Origin: Eubacteriales bacterium
GTDB taxonomy: Bacteria; Bacillota; Clostridia; Acetivibrionales; JANLFN01
Length of the DNA stretch: 64,000 nt
Assembly: GCA_024655885.1 (NCBI GenBank)
Contig: JANLFN010000001.1
Location: 62,001-126,000, forward strand
Reading direction: 5' to 3'
Shown: positions 1 to 9,143 of the stretch, in pieces
Numbering within the stretch: position 1 is the stretch's first letter
Layout of the letters: each line of letters starts with the position of its first letter
Position numbers and translations under genes: made by a program
The notes under the pieces: model-generated
Databases searched by the model: none
The model's input: only the letters and a program-made list of their open reading frames with translations
What the model was told of the DNA's origin: nothing

Positions 1-1
1 C

Positions 2-100
2 CTATCCATGGGTATGAGCAACGATTTCGAAGTTGCCATTGAAGAAGGTGCGAATATTGTCAGGATAGGGACAGCTATATTCGGAAAGCGGCATCCATAG
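2..100 (+). CDS. yggS: YggS/YlmE-family PLP-binding protein, C-terminal end only
   Basis: Only the last 32 codons are in the window; the gene starts upstream. The readable end ([15 protein letters not shown], then [12 protein letters not shown]) is the typical C-terminus of the YggS/YlmE family, single-domain TIM-barrel proteins that bind pyridoxal phosphate and help vitamin B6 homeostasis. The SMGMS stretch belongs to the phosphate-binding region of the family. In Firmicutes this gene sits directly before sepF, as it does here, so context supports the call. Confidence 0.85.
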   Translation, partial: LSMGMSNDFEVAIEEGANIVRIGTAIFGKRHP

Positions 101-154
101 GAAGGAATAAAAATATGATTATTTTACAAAAGATAAACAGGGAGGTTGTGTACA

Positions 155-619
155 GTGGCTAAACTATTTAACAAAATGCTTAATTTTGTCGGATGGGAGT
201 CAGAAGAAGAAGAGGAAGAGGAAGAAGAGATAATCCAGGAACAGGAAGAAGAAAAGGAAGAAATTCATAAGAACCAATTTTTAAAGACCAATCCAAGCAA
301 GTCCCAGGGGAAAGTGGTAAATATCCATTCGGCTTCCCAGCTCAAAGTGGTTATTATGCAGCCTGAAAATTTCGATGATGCCCAGGACATATGCGACCAT
401 TTAAAGAATAAAAAGCCGGTTGTTATTAATTTAGAAGACATTGAGAAGGATACGGCGCAGAGGATTGTAGACTTTTTGAGCGGGTCCATTTACGCCCTGG
501 ACGGGAGTATACAGAAAGTGTCCAGCGGCATATTTGTGATTGCTCCCAATAACGTGGATATTATGAGTGATTTTAAGGAGGAACTTAAGAATAAAGGCGT
601 TTTTCCCTGGATAAAATAG
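155..619 (+). CDS. sepF: Cell division protein SepF
   Basis: SepF is a cytoplasmic FtsZ-binding protein that bundles Z-ring filaments and tethers them to the membrane. The 154-residue product has the family layout: a short amphipathic N-terminus (AKLFNKMLNFVGW) that inserts in the membrane, a very acidic linker (nine or more consecutive Glu around residues 15-23), then the compact DUF552 domain from about residue 65 (ASQLKVVIMQPENFDDAQ, with GSIYALDG later). I start it at GTG 155, which lies 9 bases after GGAGG at 141-145; a TTG at 146 is too close to that site. It is followed after 12 bases by yggT, in the usual yggS-sepF-yggT-ylmH-divIVA order. Confidence 0.94.
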   Translation: MAKLFNKMLNFVGWESEEEEEEEEEIIQEQEEEKEEIHKNQFLKTNPSKSQGKVVNIHSASQLKVVIMQPENFDDAQDICDHLKNKKPVVINLEDIEKDTAQRIVDFLSGSIYALDGSIQKVSSGIFVIAPNNVDIMSDFKEELKNKGVFPWIK

Positions 620-631
620 AGGGGGATTGGA

Positions 632-919
632 ATGTACTTACTGCCAAAGGCAATTGTCGGAGTGCTGGAACTGATTGAAATTGCAATTGTTATACGTGCT
701 GTTATATCCTGGTTTCCCATTTCAGGCGACAATGCATTTGTAAAAATTTTAAACCAGATAACAGAACCCGTGCTTTCTCCAATAAGAGGTATAATCAACA
801 GGTCGTCTGTAGGAAGGAATATAGTAGTGGATTTTTCGCCGATTATTGCATTTTTTTTGATTGAACTGGTTATACGCATTATTGCTGGCGCTTTGCGGGT
901 TCAGCCGTTTATATTTTGA
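632..919 (+). CDS. yggT: YggT family integral membrane protein
   Basis: A 95-residue membrane protein with two hydrophobic segments, roughly residues 5-27 and 65-88, and the family signature around residues 27-55 (SWFPISGDN followed by ITEPVLSPIRG). YggT proteins are linked to osmotic tolerance and, by gene order, to the division apparatus; their exact role is not settled. The start is preceded by GAGGGGG. It lies 12 bases after sepF and 6 bases before ylmH, so it is almost certainly cotranscribed with them. Confidence 0.9.
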   Translation: MYLLPKAIVGVLELIEIAIVIRAVISWFPISGDNAFVKILNQITEPVLSPIRGIINRSSVGRNIVVDFSPIIAFFLIELVIRIIAGALRVQPFIF

Positions 920-925
920 TTTGGT

Positions 926-1720
926 ATGATAAGCAAAGAGAATATATTAAAGAGAATTTCAAAGCCGGATGATAAGTTGTTTTTGTCAAAGATTATAGAT
1001 AAAGCCATCAAGTCTGAAGAAGTACACAATGTTATTTTTTCAGACTTTTTGGATCCTTATCAAAAAAAGATGGTTGCAGATGCTTTTTCTTCCGTGAAAG
1101 AAGTAAACCATACTTTTAATGGAGGCTATTCGGGGGCGGAAAGGGAAATAGTTCTATTTTGCCCCGAAGGCATGTCTATTGAGGATTTTTCCAACTTCAA
1201 ATATCCTTTCAAGATTTTGAATATAAAAATAAAAGCCAGGAGCAGTTTGACTCACAGAGATTTTTTAGGGGCTTTGATGTCTTTGGGAATTAAACGGGAA
1301 AAAATAGGGGATATTTTAGTAAAGGAAGATACAGGCACAATTGTGGTTTTAGGGGATATGGCGGATTATATAAAATGTAACCTGGCCCAAGTGGGCGATG
1401 CAAGTGTGGATGTAGAGGTCAGGGAGGCTGAAAACATAGAGGCACCCGAGTCTAAAGTGAAAGAGATTACTACAACCGTTGCGTCTCTCAGACTAGACAG
1501 CATATCCAGTGCAGGTTTTGGGATATCCAGGAGCAAAATAGTGGAGTTCATTAGAGCGGAAAAGGTCAGTTTGAACTGGGAACCCACCGGCAGTCTGACA
1601 AAGCTTGTAAAGGAAGGAGATGTCATATCCATAAAGGGTAAGGGCAGAGTGGTTGTTGACAAAATAGGGGGAACAACAAAAAAAGGAAGGATCGGTATTA
1701 CTTTGAAAAAATTAGTTTAG
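926..1720 (+). CDS. ylmH: YlmH family RNA-binding protein (S4 domain)
   Basis: A 264-residue protein of the YlmH family. The N-terminal two thirds is the YlmH region; an S4 RNA-binding fold occupies about residues 185-245 (RLDSISSAGFGISRSKIVEFI, with later VKEGDVISIKGKGRV). S4 domains bind structured RNA. Work on Bacillus homologues connects YlmH with rescue of stalled ribosomes and RNA binding at the ribosome; older literature lists it as a division-cluster gene. The upstream ribosome site is weak, which suggests translational coupling to yggT, six bases before it. Confidence 0.9.
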   Translation: MISKENILKRISKPDDKLFLSKIIDKAIKSEEVHNVIFSDFLDPYQKKMVADAFSSVKEVNHTFNGGYSGAEREIVLFCPEGMSIEDFSNFKYPFKILNIKIKARSSLTHRDFLGALMSLGIKREKIGDILVKEDTGTIVVLGDMADYIKCNLAQVGDASVDVEVREAENIEAPESKVKEITTTVASLRLDSISSAGFGISRSKIVEFIRAEKVSLNWEPTGSLTKLVKEGDVISIKGKGRVVVDKIGGTTKKGRIGITLKKLV

Positions 1721-1733
1721 CGAGGTGGAAGTA

Positions 1734-2192
1734 ATGAATTATACTCCGAATGATCTGCAGAATATCGTCTTTAAAAAAAAAGTGATGGGCTACAGCGAGG
1801 ACATGGTCAATGAGGTGCTGGATAAAATCATCGAGGATTACAGCAGTTACATACATGAGAACATAGAGCTGAAAGACAGGGTTTCGGTGCTGAATGAGGG
1901 AATACAGCACTACAAAACAATAGAGGAATCCCTTCAAAACACCTTGCTGGTCGCACAGCAAACAGGAGAAGACATAAAGAAAAATGCCTACCAAAAGGCG
2001 GAAAATATTATTAAGGAAGCTGAACTGAAAGCCCAGAAAATTATAAATGAGGCAAACGATGAAGTTGTAAAAATAAGATATGAGTATGAAGAAATAAAAA
2101 AAAAGCTTCATATTTTTAAATCCAAGGCAGAGACCCTGCTGATGTCACAGTTGGAAGTGCTGAAGCAGATGTTTAACGAAGAAGAAACTTGA
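1734..2192 (+). CDS. divIVA: DivIVA family coiled-coil protein
   Basis: A 152-residue protein with the DivIVA N-terminal membrane-curvature-binding motif (YTPNDLQNIVFKKKVMGYS, residues 3-21), followed by long heptad-like coiled coils (about 30-75 and 90-145). DivIVA localises to negatively curved membrane at poles and septa and recruits partners such as Min proteins or sporulation factors. The start is ATG 1734, 5 bases after GAGGTGG; an in-frame GTG at 1725 lies inside that ribosome site. The gene closes the division cluster, and its stop codon overlaps the -35 box of the next promoter. Confidence 0.92.
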   Translation: MNYTPNDLQNIVFKKKVMGYSEDMVNEVLDKIIEDYSSYIHENIELKDRVSVLNEGIQHYKTIEESLQNTLLVAQQTGEDIKKNAYQKAENIIKEAELKAQKIINEANDEVVKIRYEYEEIKKKLHIFKSKAETLLMSQLEVLKQMFNEEET

Positions 2193-2218
2193 CAGCAAAA
2201 TAGTCATTATTATATAAT
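2189..2218 (+). promoter_or_regulatory. Sigma-A-type promoter of the ileS T-box transcript
   Basis: A perfect TTGACA at 2189-2194 and a perfect TATAAT at 2213-2218 are separated by 18 bases. The -35 box overlaps the divIVA stop codon. Transcription would start near 2225 and run into the T-box leader, so ileS has its own promoter apart from the division genes. Confidence 0.85.
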
Positions 2219-2239
2219 TCGTATAGAATTTCGTATAGA

Positions 2240-2533
2240 ATAGTGTAAAAAACGATGATTGGAAAGAGTAGAAGAAGATACCCTTATAGAGAGCGGGTGA
2301 TGATGGAAATCCTGCAGGGTTAAACTTTGAAAATCATCCAGGAGTTGCTCCCGGAAATGATTCCTCAGCGGAATAAGAGTATGGGATGCCGGTAAAAGCC
2401 GTTAACAGGCCAGGGGAATCCATGTCCCCATAATGAAGAGTGATTATTCGTATTGAATAATAAATCTGGGTGGTACCGCGTGAGTTGAATATGCCCTCCC
2501 GTCCCTGCACAGCTAGGACTGGAGTTTTTTTAT
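2240..2533 (+). promoter_or_regulatory. T-box leader controlling ileS (tRNA-Ile sensing)
   Basis: The T-box sequence GGGTGGTACCGCG is at 2468-2480, and an AGTA-type box (AAGAGTAGAAGAAG) at 2264-2277. A candidate Ile specifier codon ATC is at 2309-2311 in the first stem. An intrinsic terminator follows at 2496-2530. Uncharged tRNA-Ile would pair with the specifier and with the TGG of the T-box to favour the antiterminator and let ileS be transcribed. The T-box and terminator are certain; the exact specifier loop should be confirmed by folding. Confidence 0.95.
2496..2530 (+). terminator. T-box intrinsic terminator
   Basis: CTCC and GTCC on the 5' side pair with GGAC and TGGAG on the 3' side around an 11-base loop, followed by a run of T at 2525-2530. 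This is the premature terminator of the ileS leader. Confidence 0.9.
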
Positions 2534-2561
2534 TTTGATTTAAAATATATGGAGGTAGTCT

Positions 2562-5500
2562 ATGTACAACAAAGTTTCAACTAATCTGAATTTTGCCGAG
2601 AGAGAAAAAGAAGTGCTAAACTTTTGGAAAGAAAAGAATATTTTTGAAAAGAGTATAAAGCTGAGGGAAGGCAGTCCCGATTTTACGTTTTATGACGGTC
2701 CCCCTACAGCCAATGGGAAGCCTCATATAGGCCACATACTCACTAGGGTTATAAAGGATATCATTCCCAGGTACAAAACCATGAAGGGATACAATGTCTT
2801 AAGGAAGGCCGGCTGGGATACCCATGGTCTACCTGTGGAGCTGGAAGTTGAAAAGCAGCTTGGCATCAATGGGAAGCCGGAAATTGAAAAATACGGTGTG
2901 GAGCCTTTTATTAAGATGTGCAAGCAGAGTGTGTGGAAATATGAAAATGAGTGGAGAAGGATGAGCGAACGGGTTGGGTTCTGGGCGGACATGGACAACC
3001 CCTATGTGACATACCACAACAGTTATATAGAATCCGTATGGTGGGCTTTGAAAGAGATCTGGAACAAGGATCTCCTGTATAAAGGCCATAAAATCGTGCC
3101 CTATTGTCCCCGCTGCGGCACTGCCCTATCAAGCCATGAGGTTGCCCAGGGATACAAGGACGTTAAGGAGCCTTCTATCTATGTGAAATTTCCCGTCAAG
3201 GGAGAAAAACAGGTCTTTCTCCTGGCCTGGACCACCACCCCCTGGACACTTCCGTCCAACGTGGCACTGGCCGTAAATCCTGGGGAGACTTATATAAAAG
3301 CGGAGTGCGGGGATGAAACGTATATCCTTGCGGAAGCACTGGCGGAAACAGTTTTGAGTGAAAAGTTCAAAATAATTGAAAAAATGGCCGGTGAAAAGCT
3401 TCTTGGAATGGAGTATGAGCCCCTCTTCGACTTTGCACGGGTGGATAAAAAGGCCTTCTACGTTGTGGGCGCCGATTATGTCACGCTGACGGACGGTACG
3501 GGTATTGTCCACACAGCTCCGGCTTTCGGTGAAGATGATGCCAGAACAGGCAGGGCTAACAATCTGCCCTTTGTGCAGCTGGTAAATGAACAGGGACGGT
3601 TTGTGGAGGCCGTTAAACCATGGAAGGGCGTTTTTGTAAAAGATGCGGACCCTGAAATTATTAAAAACCTTGATGAGAGAAATCTTTTATACAAGACCCT
3701 GGATTATGAGCACTCCTATCCTTTCTGCTGGAGGTGCGACACGCCTTTATTGTACTATGCCCGGGATACCTGGTTCATTAAAATGACGGAGGTCAGGGAC
3801 CGGCTTCTCAAGAACAACAGAATGATCCACTGGTTCCCGGACAGCATAAAGGAAGGACGTTTCGGAAACTTCCTCGAGAATGTGGTGGACTGGGGGTTAA
3901 GCCGTGAGAGATACTGGGGCACGCCCCTGCCCATCTGGGAATGTGAGTGCGGACACAGGCATGTGGTGGGAAGTATTGAGGAACTGAAAAAAATGGGCAC
4001 CGACGTGCCTGAGGATATTGAGCTTCATAAACCTTACATCGACGACGTCTATCTGACCTGTCCCCGGTGCAAGACAGGAAAAATGAAGAGGGTGAGTGAG
4101 GTGATCGACTGCTGGTTTGATTCGGGAGCCATGCCCTTTGCCCAATGGCACTATCCTTTTGAAAATAAGGAGGTATTTGAGCGCCGTTTCCCGGCTAATT
4201 TCATAAGCGAAGCCCTTGACCAGACAAGAGGATGGTTTTATACGCTGCTTGCCATCTCTACCCTCATATTCGACAGGCCTTCCTATGAGAATGTTATTGT
4301 TCTGGGACTTGTACAGGATAAAGAGGGACAAAAGATGAGCAAGCACAAAGGCAACGTGGTAGACCCGTGGGTTGTCCTGGATAAGCAGGGAGCGGATGCG
4401 GTCCGGTGGTATTTCTACACCAGCAGTGCGCCTTGGCTGCCCAGCCGCTTCTACGAGGAAGCGGTCAATGAAGCCCAGAGGAAATTTATGGGCACCCTGT
4501 GGAACACCTATGCTTTTTATGTGCTGTATGCCAATATCGACCGGTTTAATCCCATGGAGTATAAGCTGGAATATGACAAACTCTCTGTTTTGGATAAGTG
4601 GATTTTGTCGCGGCTCAATACTCTAATCGGCTTTGTAGATAAAAACCTTGAAGGCTACAGGATCACCGAAAGTGCAAGGGCGATCCAAGACTTCGTGGAT
4701 GAGCTCAGCAACTGGTATGTGAGGAGAAGCAGGGAGCGTTTCTGGCAGAAGGGGATGGAGCAGGATAAGGTCAACGCCTATATGACACTTTATACTGCGC
4801 TTACTACGCTGGCTAAATTGTCGGCTCCCTTCGTACCTTTTATTGCAGAGGAAATCTACAGGAATCTTGTGACCAATATAGACCTCAATGCTCCTGAAAG
4901 CGTCCATTTATGTGATTATCCGAAGTACAATGAAGGGTATGTGGACAGGGAACTGGAAAAAAATATGGAACTGGTATTAAAAATAGTTGCTCTTGGCCGT
5001 GCCTGCAGGAATACCGCCAATATAAAAAACCGTCAGCCTATTGGAAAAATGTATGTAAAGGCCGGATTTGTCCTGCCTGAACTCTATAAGACCTTGGTTG
5101 AAGATGAATTGAACGTCAAGGAATTGGTTTTCACCGAGGACACGAAATACTTTACCCAATATAAATTTAAACCACAGCTTAAGACGCTGGGACCCAGGTA
5201 CGGAAAGCTGGTGCCCCAGATAGCACAGGCTTTGAATGAACTGGACGGCAATGAGGTAATGAACTCTTTTAAAAACGGCGAGACAATCAGCTTCCAAATA
5301 GATGGGACCCAAATAACTCTTGCACAGTCGGATGTCCTGGTGGAAGTTGTTCAAAAGCAAGGGTTCGTTTCGGAAACAGACCGGGATATAACAACTGTAC
5401 TGGATACCAACCTGACCGTGGAGCTAATCGAAGAGGGCTTTGTCCGTGAAATTATAAGCAAGGTGCAGACCATGAGAAAAGAGGCGGGATTTGAGGTAAT

Positions 5501-5681
5501 GGACCACATAAAGCTGTTCCACGCAAATAACGCCAGAATTGCCGAGATCATAGAAAGAAACAAGGAAGAAATTTCAAAGGATGTACTGGCGGTAGAAATT
5601 TCTCAGGGCACTTCCGACGGTTATCATAAGGAGTGGAATATCAACGGTGAAAAGGTCGACATAACTGTAATGAAGATATAG
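2562..5681 (+). CDS. ileS: Isoleucyl-tRNA synthetase, long eukaryote-like (type 2) form
   Basis: Charges tRNA-Ile with isoleucine in the cytoplasm. The class I signatures are clear: HIGH at residues 55-58 (PPTANGKPHIGH) and KMSKH at about 591-595; the CP1 editing domain lies between (TTTPWTLPSNVA). At 1039 residues it is about 100 residues longer than the common bacterial form and lacks the C-terminal cysteine zinc ribbon of that form. This points to the type 2 (archaeal/eukaryotic-like) lineage, which in bacteria often accompanies low mupirocin sensitivity; that property is inference here. The start ATG follows GGAGGTAG by a few bases. Expression is controlled by the T-box just upstream. Confidence 0.96.
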   Translation: MYNKVSTNLNFAEREKEVLNFWKEKNIFEKSIKLREGSPDFTFYDGPPTANGKPHIGHILTRVIKDIIPRYKTMKGYNVLRKAGWDTHGLPVELEVEKQLGINGKPEIEKYGVEPFIKMCKQSVWKYENEWRRMSERVGFWADMDNPYVTYHNSYIESVWWALKEIWNKDLLYKGHKIVPYCPRCGTALSSHEVAQGYKDVKEPSIYVKFPVKGEKQVFLLAWTTTPWTLPSNVALAVNPGETYIKAECGDETYILAEALAETVLSEKFKIIEKMAGEKLLGMEYEPLFDFARVDKKAFYVVGADYVTLTDGTGIVHTAPAFGEDDARTGRANNLPFVQLVNEQGRFVEAVKPWKGVFVKDADPEIIKNLDERNLLYKTLDYEHSYPFCWRCDTPLLYYARDTWFIKMTEVRDRLLKNNRMIHWFPDSIKEGRFGNFLENVVDWGLSRERYWGTPLPIWECECGHRHVVGSIEELKKMGTDVPEDIELHKPYIDDVYLTCPRCKTGKMKRVSEVIDCWFDSGAMPFAQWHYPFENKEVFERRFPANFISEALDQTRGWFYTLLAISTLIFDRPSYENVIVLGLVQDKEGQKMSKHKGNVVDPWVVLDKQGADAVRWYFYTSSAPWLPSRFYEEAVNEAQRKFMGTLWNTYAFYVLYANIDRFNPMEYKLEYDKLSVLDKWILSRLNTLIGFVDKNLEGYRITESARAIQDFVDELSNWYVRRSRERFWQKGMEQDKVNAYMTLYTALTTLAKLSAPFVPFIAEEIYRNLVTNIDLNAPESVHLCDYPKYNEGYVDRELEKNMELVLKIVALGRACRNTANIKNRQPIGKMYVKAGFVLPELYKTLVEDELNVKELVFTEDTKYFTQYKFKPQLKTLGPRYGKLVPQIAQALNELDGNEVMNSFKNGETISFQIDGTQITLAQSDVLVEVVQKQGFVSETDRDITTVLDTNLTVELIEEGFVREIISKVQTMRKEAGFEVMDHIKLFHANNARIAEIIERNKEEISKDVLAVEISQGTSDGYHKEWNINGEKVDITVMKI

Positions 5682-5697
5682 CTTAAGCAGAGATTCA

Positions 5698-5735
5698 GGC
5701 TAAGGTGTCTTTGGCTTTCAGCCGTTGCCTTAGCC
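5698..5735 (+). terminator. Hairpin downstream of ileS, possible terminator
   Basis: GGCTAAGG (5698-5705) pairs with CCTTAGCC (5728-5735), with a smaller inner helix possible. It is followed by a T-rich but interrupted stretch (TTAACCTTTATTTTC), so it may be a weak terminator between ileS and aroB. Confidence 0.4.
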
Positions 5736-5765
5736 TTAACCTTTATTTTCTGGAGTGAGGAGTTT

Positions 5766-6848
5766 ATGACTAAACTGAATATCCATCTGGGTGAGAGAAG
5801 CTATCCCATTTATATAACCACAGATTTCGATTCCATATACAAAAATATGGACTATGCCGGAATCAATGGGAAAATCGTGGTTATTACCGATTCAAAGGTG
5901 GATAAGTGCCAGGGGGATGAATTTTTATCAGGACTAAAACAATATGGCGGTCCTATATATAAATATGTCATTGAAGCAGGGGAAAAGAGTAAGACCCTGG
6001 ACACGGTGAAGGCCATCTATAAGTTCCTTATAGAAAACAAGACCGAAAGAAATTCCACCCTGGTTGCATTGGGGGGAGGAGTTGTAGGGGATATTGCGGG
6101 ATTTGCCGCTGCCACATTTTACCGTGGCCTCAACTTTGTGCAGGTGCCCACCACCCTTCTTGCACAGGCGGACAGCAGTGTGGGAGGCAAGGTGGGGGTT
6201 GACTTTGAAGGCAATAAGAATGTGATAGGGGCGTTTTACCAGCCCAGGTTTGTTTATATAAACGTCAATACGTTAAGGACCCTTCCGGAGAGAGAACTGA
6301 AGTCGGGACTTGCCGAAGTGATTAAGCATGGAATTATCATGGACGAAGAATTCTTCGATTATATTGATGATAATATGGAAAAAATCTTCAACTTTAATGA
6401 AGACGTACTCCAGTACCTGGCCAAGGTCAATTGCACAATCAAGGGAACTGTGGTTGAGCAGGATGAAAAGGAAAGCGGCCTGAGGGCCATACTCAATTTC
6501 GGACATACCTTCGGACATGCCATCGAAAGTGCCTTCAATTTTGAATATTTGCACGGAGAATGCGTTGCTCTGGGCATTGCTGCCGCCTTTAAAACGGCGC
6601 AATACCTCAATATAACAAACCCCAGGGAAACCGAAAGGGTGACAAGGGTTTTGCAAAAGGCAGGCCTTCCTGTAAAAATGAAGAAAATGGATATAAACAG
6701 AATATATGAACAAATGTACAGTGACAAAAAAGTAAAAAAGGATACACTGCTGTTTGTCCTTCCGAAAAAAGTGGGTGAGGTGGTACAGATCACACTGGAT
6801 GATGAGAGTTTGATCAAAAGGGTGCTTTCGGAATTGATGGAGGCTTAG
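5766..6848 (+). CDS. aroB: 3-dehydroquinate synthase
   Basis: Catalyses the second shikimate pathway step, DAHP to 3-dehydroquinate, using NAD and a divalent metal. The 360-residue product has the NAD-binding glycine motif (ALGGGVVGDIAGF, about residues 99-111), the conserved PTTLLAQADSSVGGKVGVD region, and the metal ligands in HGII (Glu/His region near 185) and NFGHTFGHAIE followed by HGE (about 240-265). Length is normal. It stands alone rather than in an aro operon, and converges on mtnA two bases after its stop. Confidence 0.96.
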   Translation: MTKLNIHLGERSYPIYITTDFDSIYKNMDYAGINGKIVVITDSKVDKCQGDEFLSGLKQYGGPIYKYVIEAGEKSKTLDTVKAIYKFLIENKTERNSTLVALGGGVVGDIAGFAAATFYRGLNFVQVPTTLLAQADSSVGGKVGVDFEGNKNVIGAFYQPRFVYINVNTLRTLPERELKSGLAEVIKHGIIMDEEFFDYIDDNMEKIFNFNEDVLQYLAKVNCTIKGTVVEQDEKESGLRAILNFGHTFGHAIESAFNFEYLHGECVALGIAAAFKTAQYLNITNPRETERVTRVLQKAGLPVKMKKMDINRIYEQMYSDKKVKKDTLLFVLPKKVGEVVQITLDDESLIKRVLSELMEA

Positions 6849-6850
6849 GC

Positions 6851-7879
6851 TTATTTCAGTTTAAGGATATTTTCTTCAAAAGGCGGGTATATCACGCCTT
6901 TTTCGGTTATGATGGCAGTGATATATTTATGGGGGGTTACGTCAAATGCAGGATTCATCACTGTTACATCCTCAGGTGCAATTCTAATCCCCTTGATATG
7001 GGTGACTTCTTCGGCTCTCCTTTCTTCAATGGGGATCTCATCGCCCGACTTGATTGAAAAATCGATGGTGGAAATAGGGGCTGCCACATAAAAAGGGATG
7101 TTGTTTTCCCTGGCCAAAACCGAAATGGAATAGGTGCCGATCTTGTTGGCAGTATCCCCGTTTAGCGCAATTCTATCCGCCCCTACAATAACACAGTCTA
7201 TTTTGCCTGCTTTCATAAAGTGGCCGGCCATATTGTCGCATATTAGGGTTACAGGAATTTTATCCTGCATGAGCTCCCAGGCGGTAAGCCTGGCTCCCTG
7301 GAGATAGGGCCTTGTTTCATCAGCAAAGACCTTGATTTTTTTCCCTTTTTCATGGGCCACCCTGATGATACCCAGTGCGGTACCGTAGCCACAGGTTGCG
7401 AGGGCGCCCGCATTGCAGTGGGTGAGGATGGTCCAGTGGTCCTTAATCAGTTCGTTCCCGTGAATGCCGATCTTCTTGTTTGTGTCTACATCTTCCGAGT
7501 CCATGCGGAGTGCTTCCTGTAAAATTATTTCCTTTATTTCAGCCACAGGCTTCGACCTGTTGGACAAAGCCTTGCCGTAAACCCTGTCAATGGCCCAGAA
7601 CAGGTTTACGGCCGTAGGCCGTGTGCTGCGCATGTCATTGCATATCTCTTCCAGCTCTTTAAAGAAAATTTCGCGGGAAGAGGTGTAGATTCCCATGGCG
7701 CCTATGGCGATACCGTAGGCGGCTGTAACTCCTATGGCAGGAGCTCCGCGTACAATCATGCCGGAAATGGCGGCAGCCACTTCGCTGTAAGTTTTACAAT
7801 CCACTACACTGTATTCTGCTGGAAGCTTTGTCTGATCAATCAGCTTCAAAACCCCGTCTTTATATTCCAAAGGCCTCAT
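6851..7879 (-). CDS. mtnA: S-methyl-5-thioribose-1-phosphate isomerase
   Basis: Converts 5-methylthioribose-1-phosphate to the ribulose form in methionine salvage. The catalytic pair of the family is present: Cys155 in HCNAGAL and Asp235 in [12 protein letters not shown]. The N-terminal [16 protein letters not shown] is the conserved substrate region. I start at ATG 7879, six bases after AAGGAG; an upstream in-frame ATG (7945) would overlap mtnP and has no ribosome site. The 342-residue length is normal. It follows mtnP by 25 bases on the same strand, so the two consecutive enzymes are probably made from one transcript. Confidence 0.95.
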   Translation of the reverse strand: MRPLEYKDGVLKLIDQTKLPAEYSVVDCKTYSEVAAAISGMIVRGAPAIGVTAAYGIAIGAMGIYTSSREIFFKELEEICNDMRSTRPTAVNLFWAIDRVYGKALSNRSKPVAEIKEIILQEALRMDSEDVDTNKKIGIHGNELIKDHWTILTHCNAGALATCGYGTALGIIRVAHEKGKKIKVFADETRPYLQGARLTAWELMQDKIPVTLICDNMAGHFMKAGKIDCVIVGADRIALNGDTANKIGTYSISVLARENNIPFYVAAPISTIDFSIKSGDEIPIEERRAEEVTHIKGIRIAPEDVTVMNPAFDVTPHKYITAIITEKGVIYPPFEENILKLK

Positions 7880-7904
7880 ATAAAACTCCTTAAAGATAAA
7901 ATAT

Positions 7905-8690
7905 TTATACCCTGCTGCATGTGCATTCTTTCTGGCCGGGATCAATTCTTTTCAGCATTTCGAGAAGCATCTTCTTTACCTTTTCGTTGTTTTCTCCAAA
8001 CACCTTATAAACTTCTTCCTCAGTAACGGGAGGGATGTCGTCACGACCTTCCAGGCCCGCGTCATAATCGGTTATAAGAGAAATATTTGCGTAGCACATG
8101 CCCATTTCTCTTGCAAGGTAGCATTCAGGATACTGGGTCATATTTATGACATCCCATCCCATTTTGCTGAACCAGCGGCTTTCAGCCACCGTTGAAAACC
8201 TGGGGCCCTGGATGACCACTACCGTTCCTTTTTCATGGATGGGGATGTTCATCTCTTTTCCAACTTCAATTGCCAGCTTCCTGAGAGAGGGGCAGTATGG
8301 GTGGGCCGCACTTGTGTGCTTGGTTTCAGGGCCGTCATAGAAGGTGTCCTTTCTGCCCCAGGTCCTGTCCACGAATTGGTCGCATACAACAAAATCACCC
8401 CGTTTGATGGTGGGCTGCAAGCTCCCTGAAGCCGTAGGCGCAATTATTTTTGTGGCTCCCAGCTGCTTCATGGCATAAATATTCGCCCGATAGGGTATCA
8501 TGTGGGGCGGAAGCTGATGCGCGCTTCCGTGGCGCGGAAGAAACGCCACCCTTTTGCCGGCATATTCCGCAAGGGCAATTTTATCGCTGGGCTTTCCGTA
8601 GGGAGTGTCAATTTCTATGTATTCAACGTTTTCCATAAAGGAATAAAATCCCGACCCTCCAAAAACTCCTATATCTGCTTTATATTCCAT
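7905..8690 (-). CDS. mtnP: S-methyl-5'-thioadenosine phosphorylase family protein
   Basis: A 261-residue member of the MTAP/PNP family that cleaves methylthioadenosine (MTA) with phosphate to adenine and methylthioribose-1-phosphate. Visible family motifs are [11 protein letters not shown] (phosphate site, residues 8-18), [14 protein letters not shown], and [19 protein letters not shown] (substrate loop). Some relatives prefer MT-inosine or adenosine, so the exact substrate is inferred from the adjacent mtnA, whose substrate is the product of this enzyme. Start ATG 8690 lies 6 bases after AGGAGG; a TTG two codons upstream is inside that spacing. Confidence 0.93.
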   Translation of the reverse strand: MEYKADIGVFGGSGFYSFMENVEYIEIDTPYGKPSDKIALAEYAGKRVAFLPRHGSAHQLPPHMIPYRANIYAMKQLGATKIIAPTASGSLQPTIKRGDFVVCDQFVDRTWGRKDTFYDGPETKHTSAAHPYCPSLRKLAIEVGKEMNIPIHEKGTVVVIQGPRFSTVAESRWFSKMGWDVINMTQYPECYLAREMGMCYANISLITDYDAGLEGRDDIPPVTEEEVYKVFGENNEKVKKMLLEMLKRIDPGQKECTCSRV

Positions 8691-8736
8691 AGGCAACCTC
8701 CTGACTAAATTAAAATAATATAGGCAATCTATATAT

Positions 8737-8764
8737 ATTATATTATAAAAACCTAAACTTTCAA
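8737..8764 (-). promoter_or_regulatory. Candidate promoter of mtnP-mtnA
   Basis: On the minus strand TTGAAA (8764-8759) and TATAAT (8742-8737) are 16 bases apart, about 45 bases before the mtnP start. The region is A+T-rich with overlapping TATAAT-like words, so the exact -10 is uncertain. Confidence 0.45.
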
Positions 8765-8819
8765 TTATAGATTTATTTATAGGATATCCATAAAACAGAA
8801 AAACATAAGGAGGATGACC

Positions 8820-9101
8820 ATGCTGGAGATCATCGGTACGGAAATTAAAAGCGATTTGCTGAACATGTACAGGACAGCCGGAGACCTACTGAATTATCTG
8901 GAGGTGAAAGATTCGACAAGGAGGAATGAAGACTCGGGAGAGCTTTTGGAAATGGTAAAGTCTAAACTGATGGATATAACCGGGACTTTGCAGAAGGATA
9001 TTTACAACTGCGATTATATCCTTTCCAAAGCAAAGGTCATGTCCTTGCTGGAGGACGGTGAGGAAGCGGTGAGCAACAAAAGTCAACATTTTCATCTTTG
9101 A
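8820..9101 (+). CDS. Small protein of unknown function
   Basis: A 93-residue, soluble, mostly helical protein (LEIIGTEIKSDLLNMYR at the start) that I do not recognise. Start ATG 8820 is 6 bases after AAGGAGG; another ATG at 8814 directly abuts the ribosome site and is less likely. There are no membrane segments, no Cys cluster and no known motif. It stands 42 bases upstream of the DUF5665 gene and may share its transcript with the YteA-type gene that follows. Confidence 0.65.
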   Translation: MLEIIGTEIKSDLLNMYRTAGDLLNYLEVKDSTRRNEDSGELLEMVKSKLMDITGTLQKDIYNCDYILSKAKVMSLLEDGEEAVSNKSQHFHL

Positions 9102-9143
9102 TTTCTATTTCGGAGGGGAAAATAAGCCGGGGGAATTGTTTTG

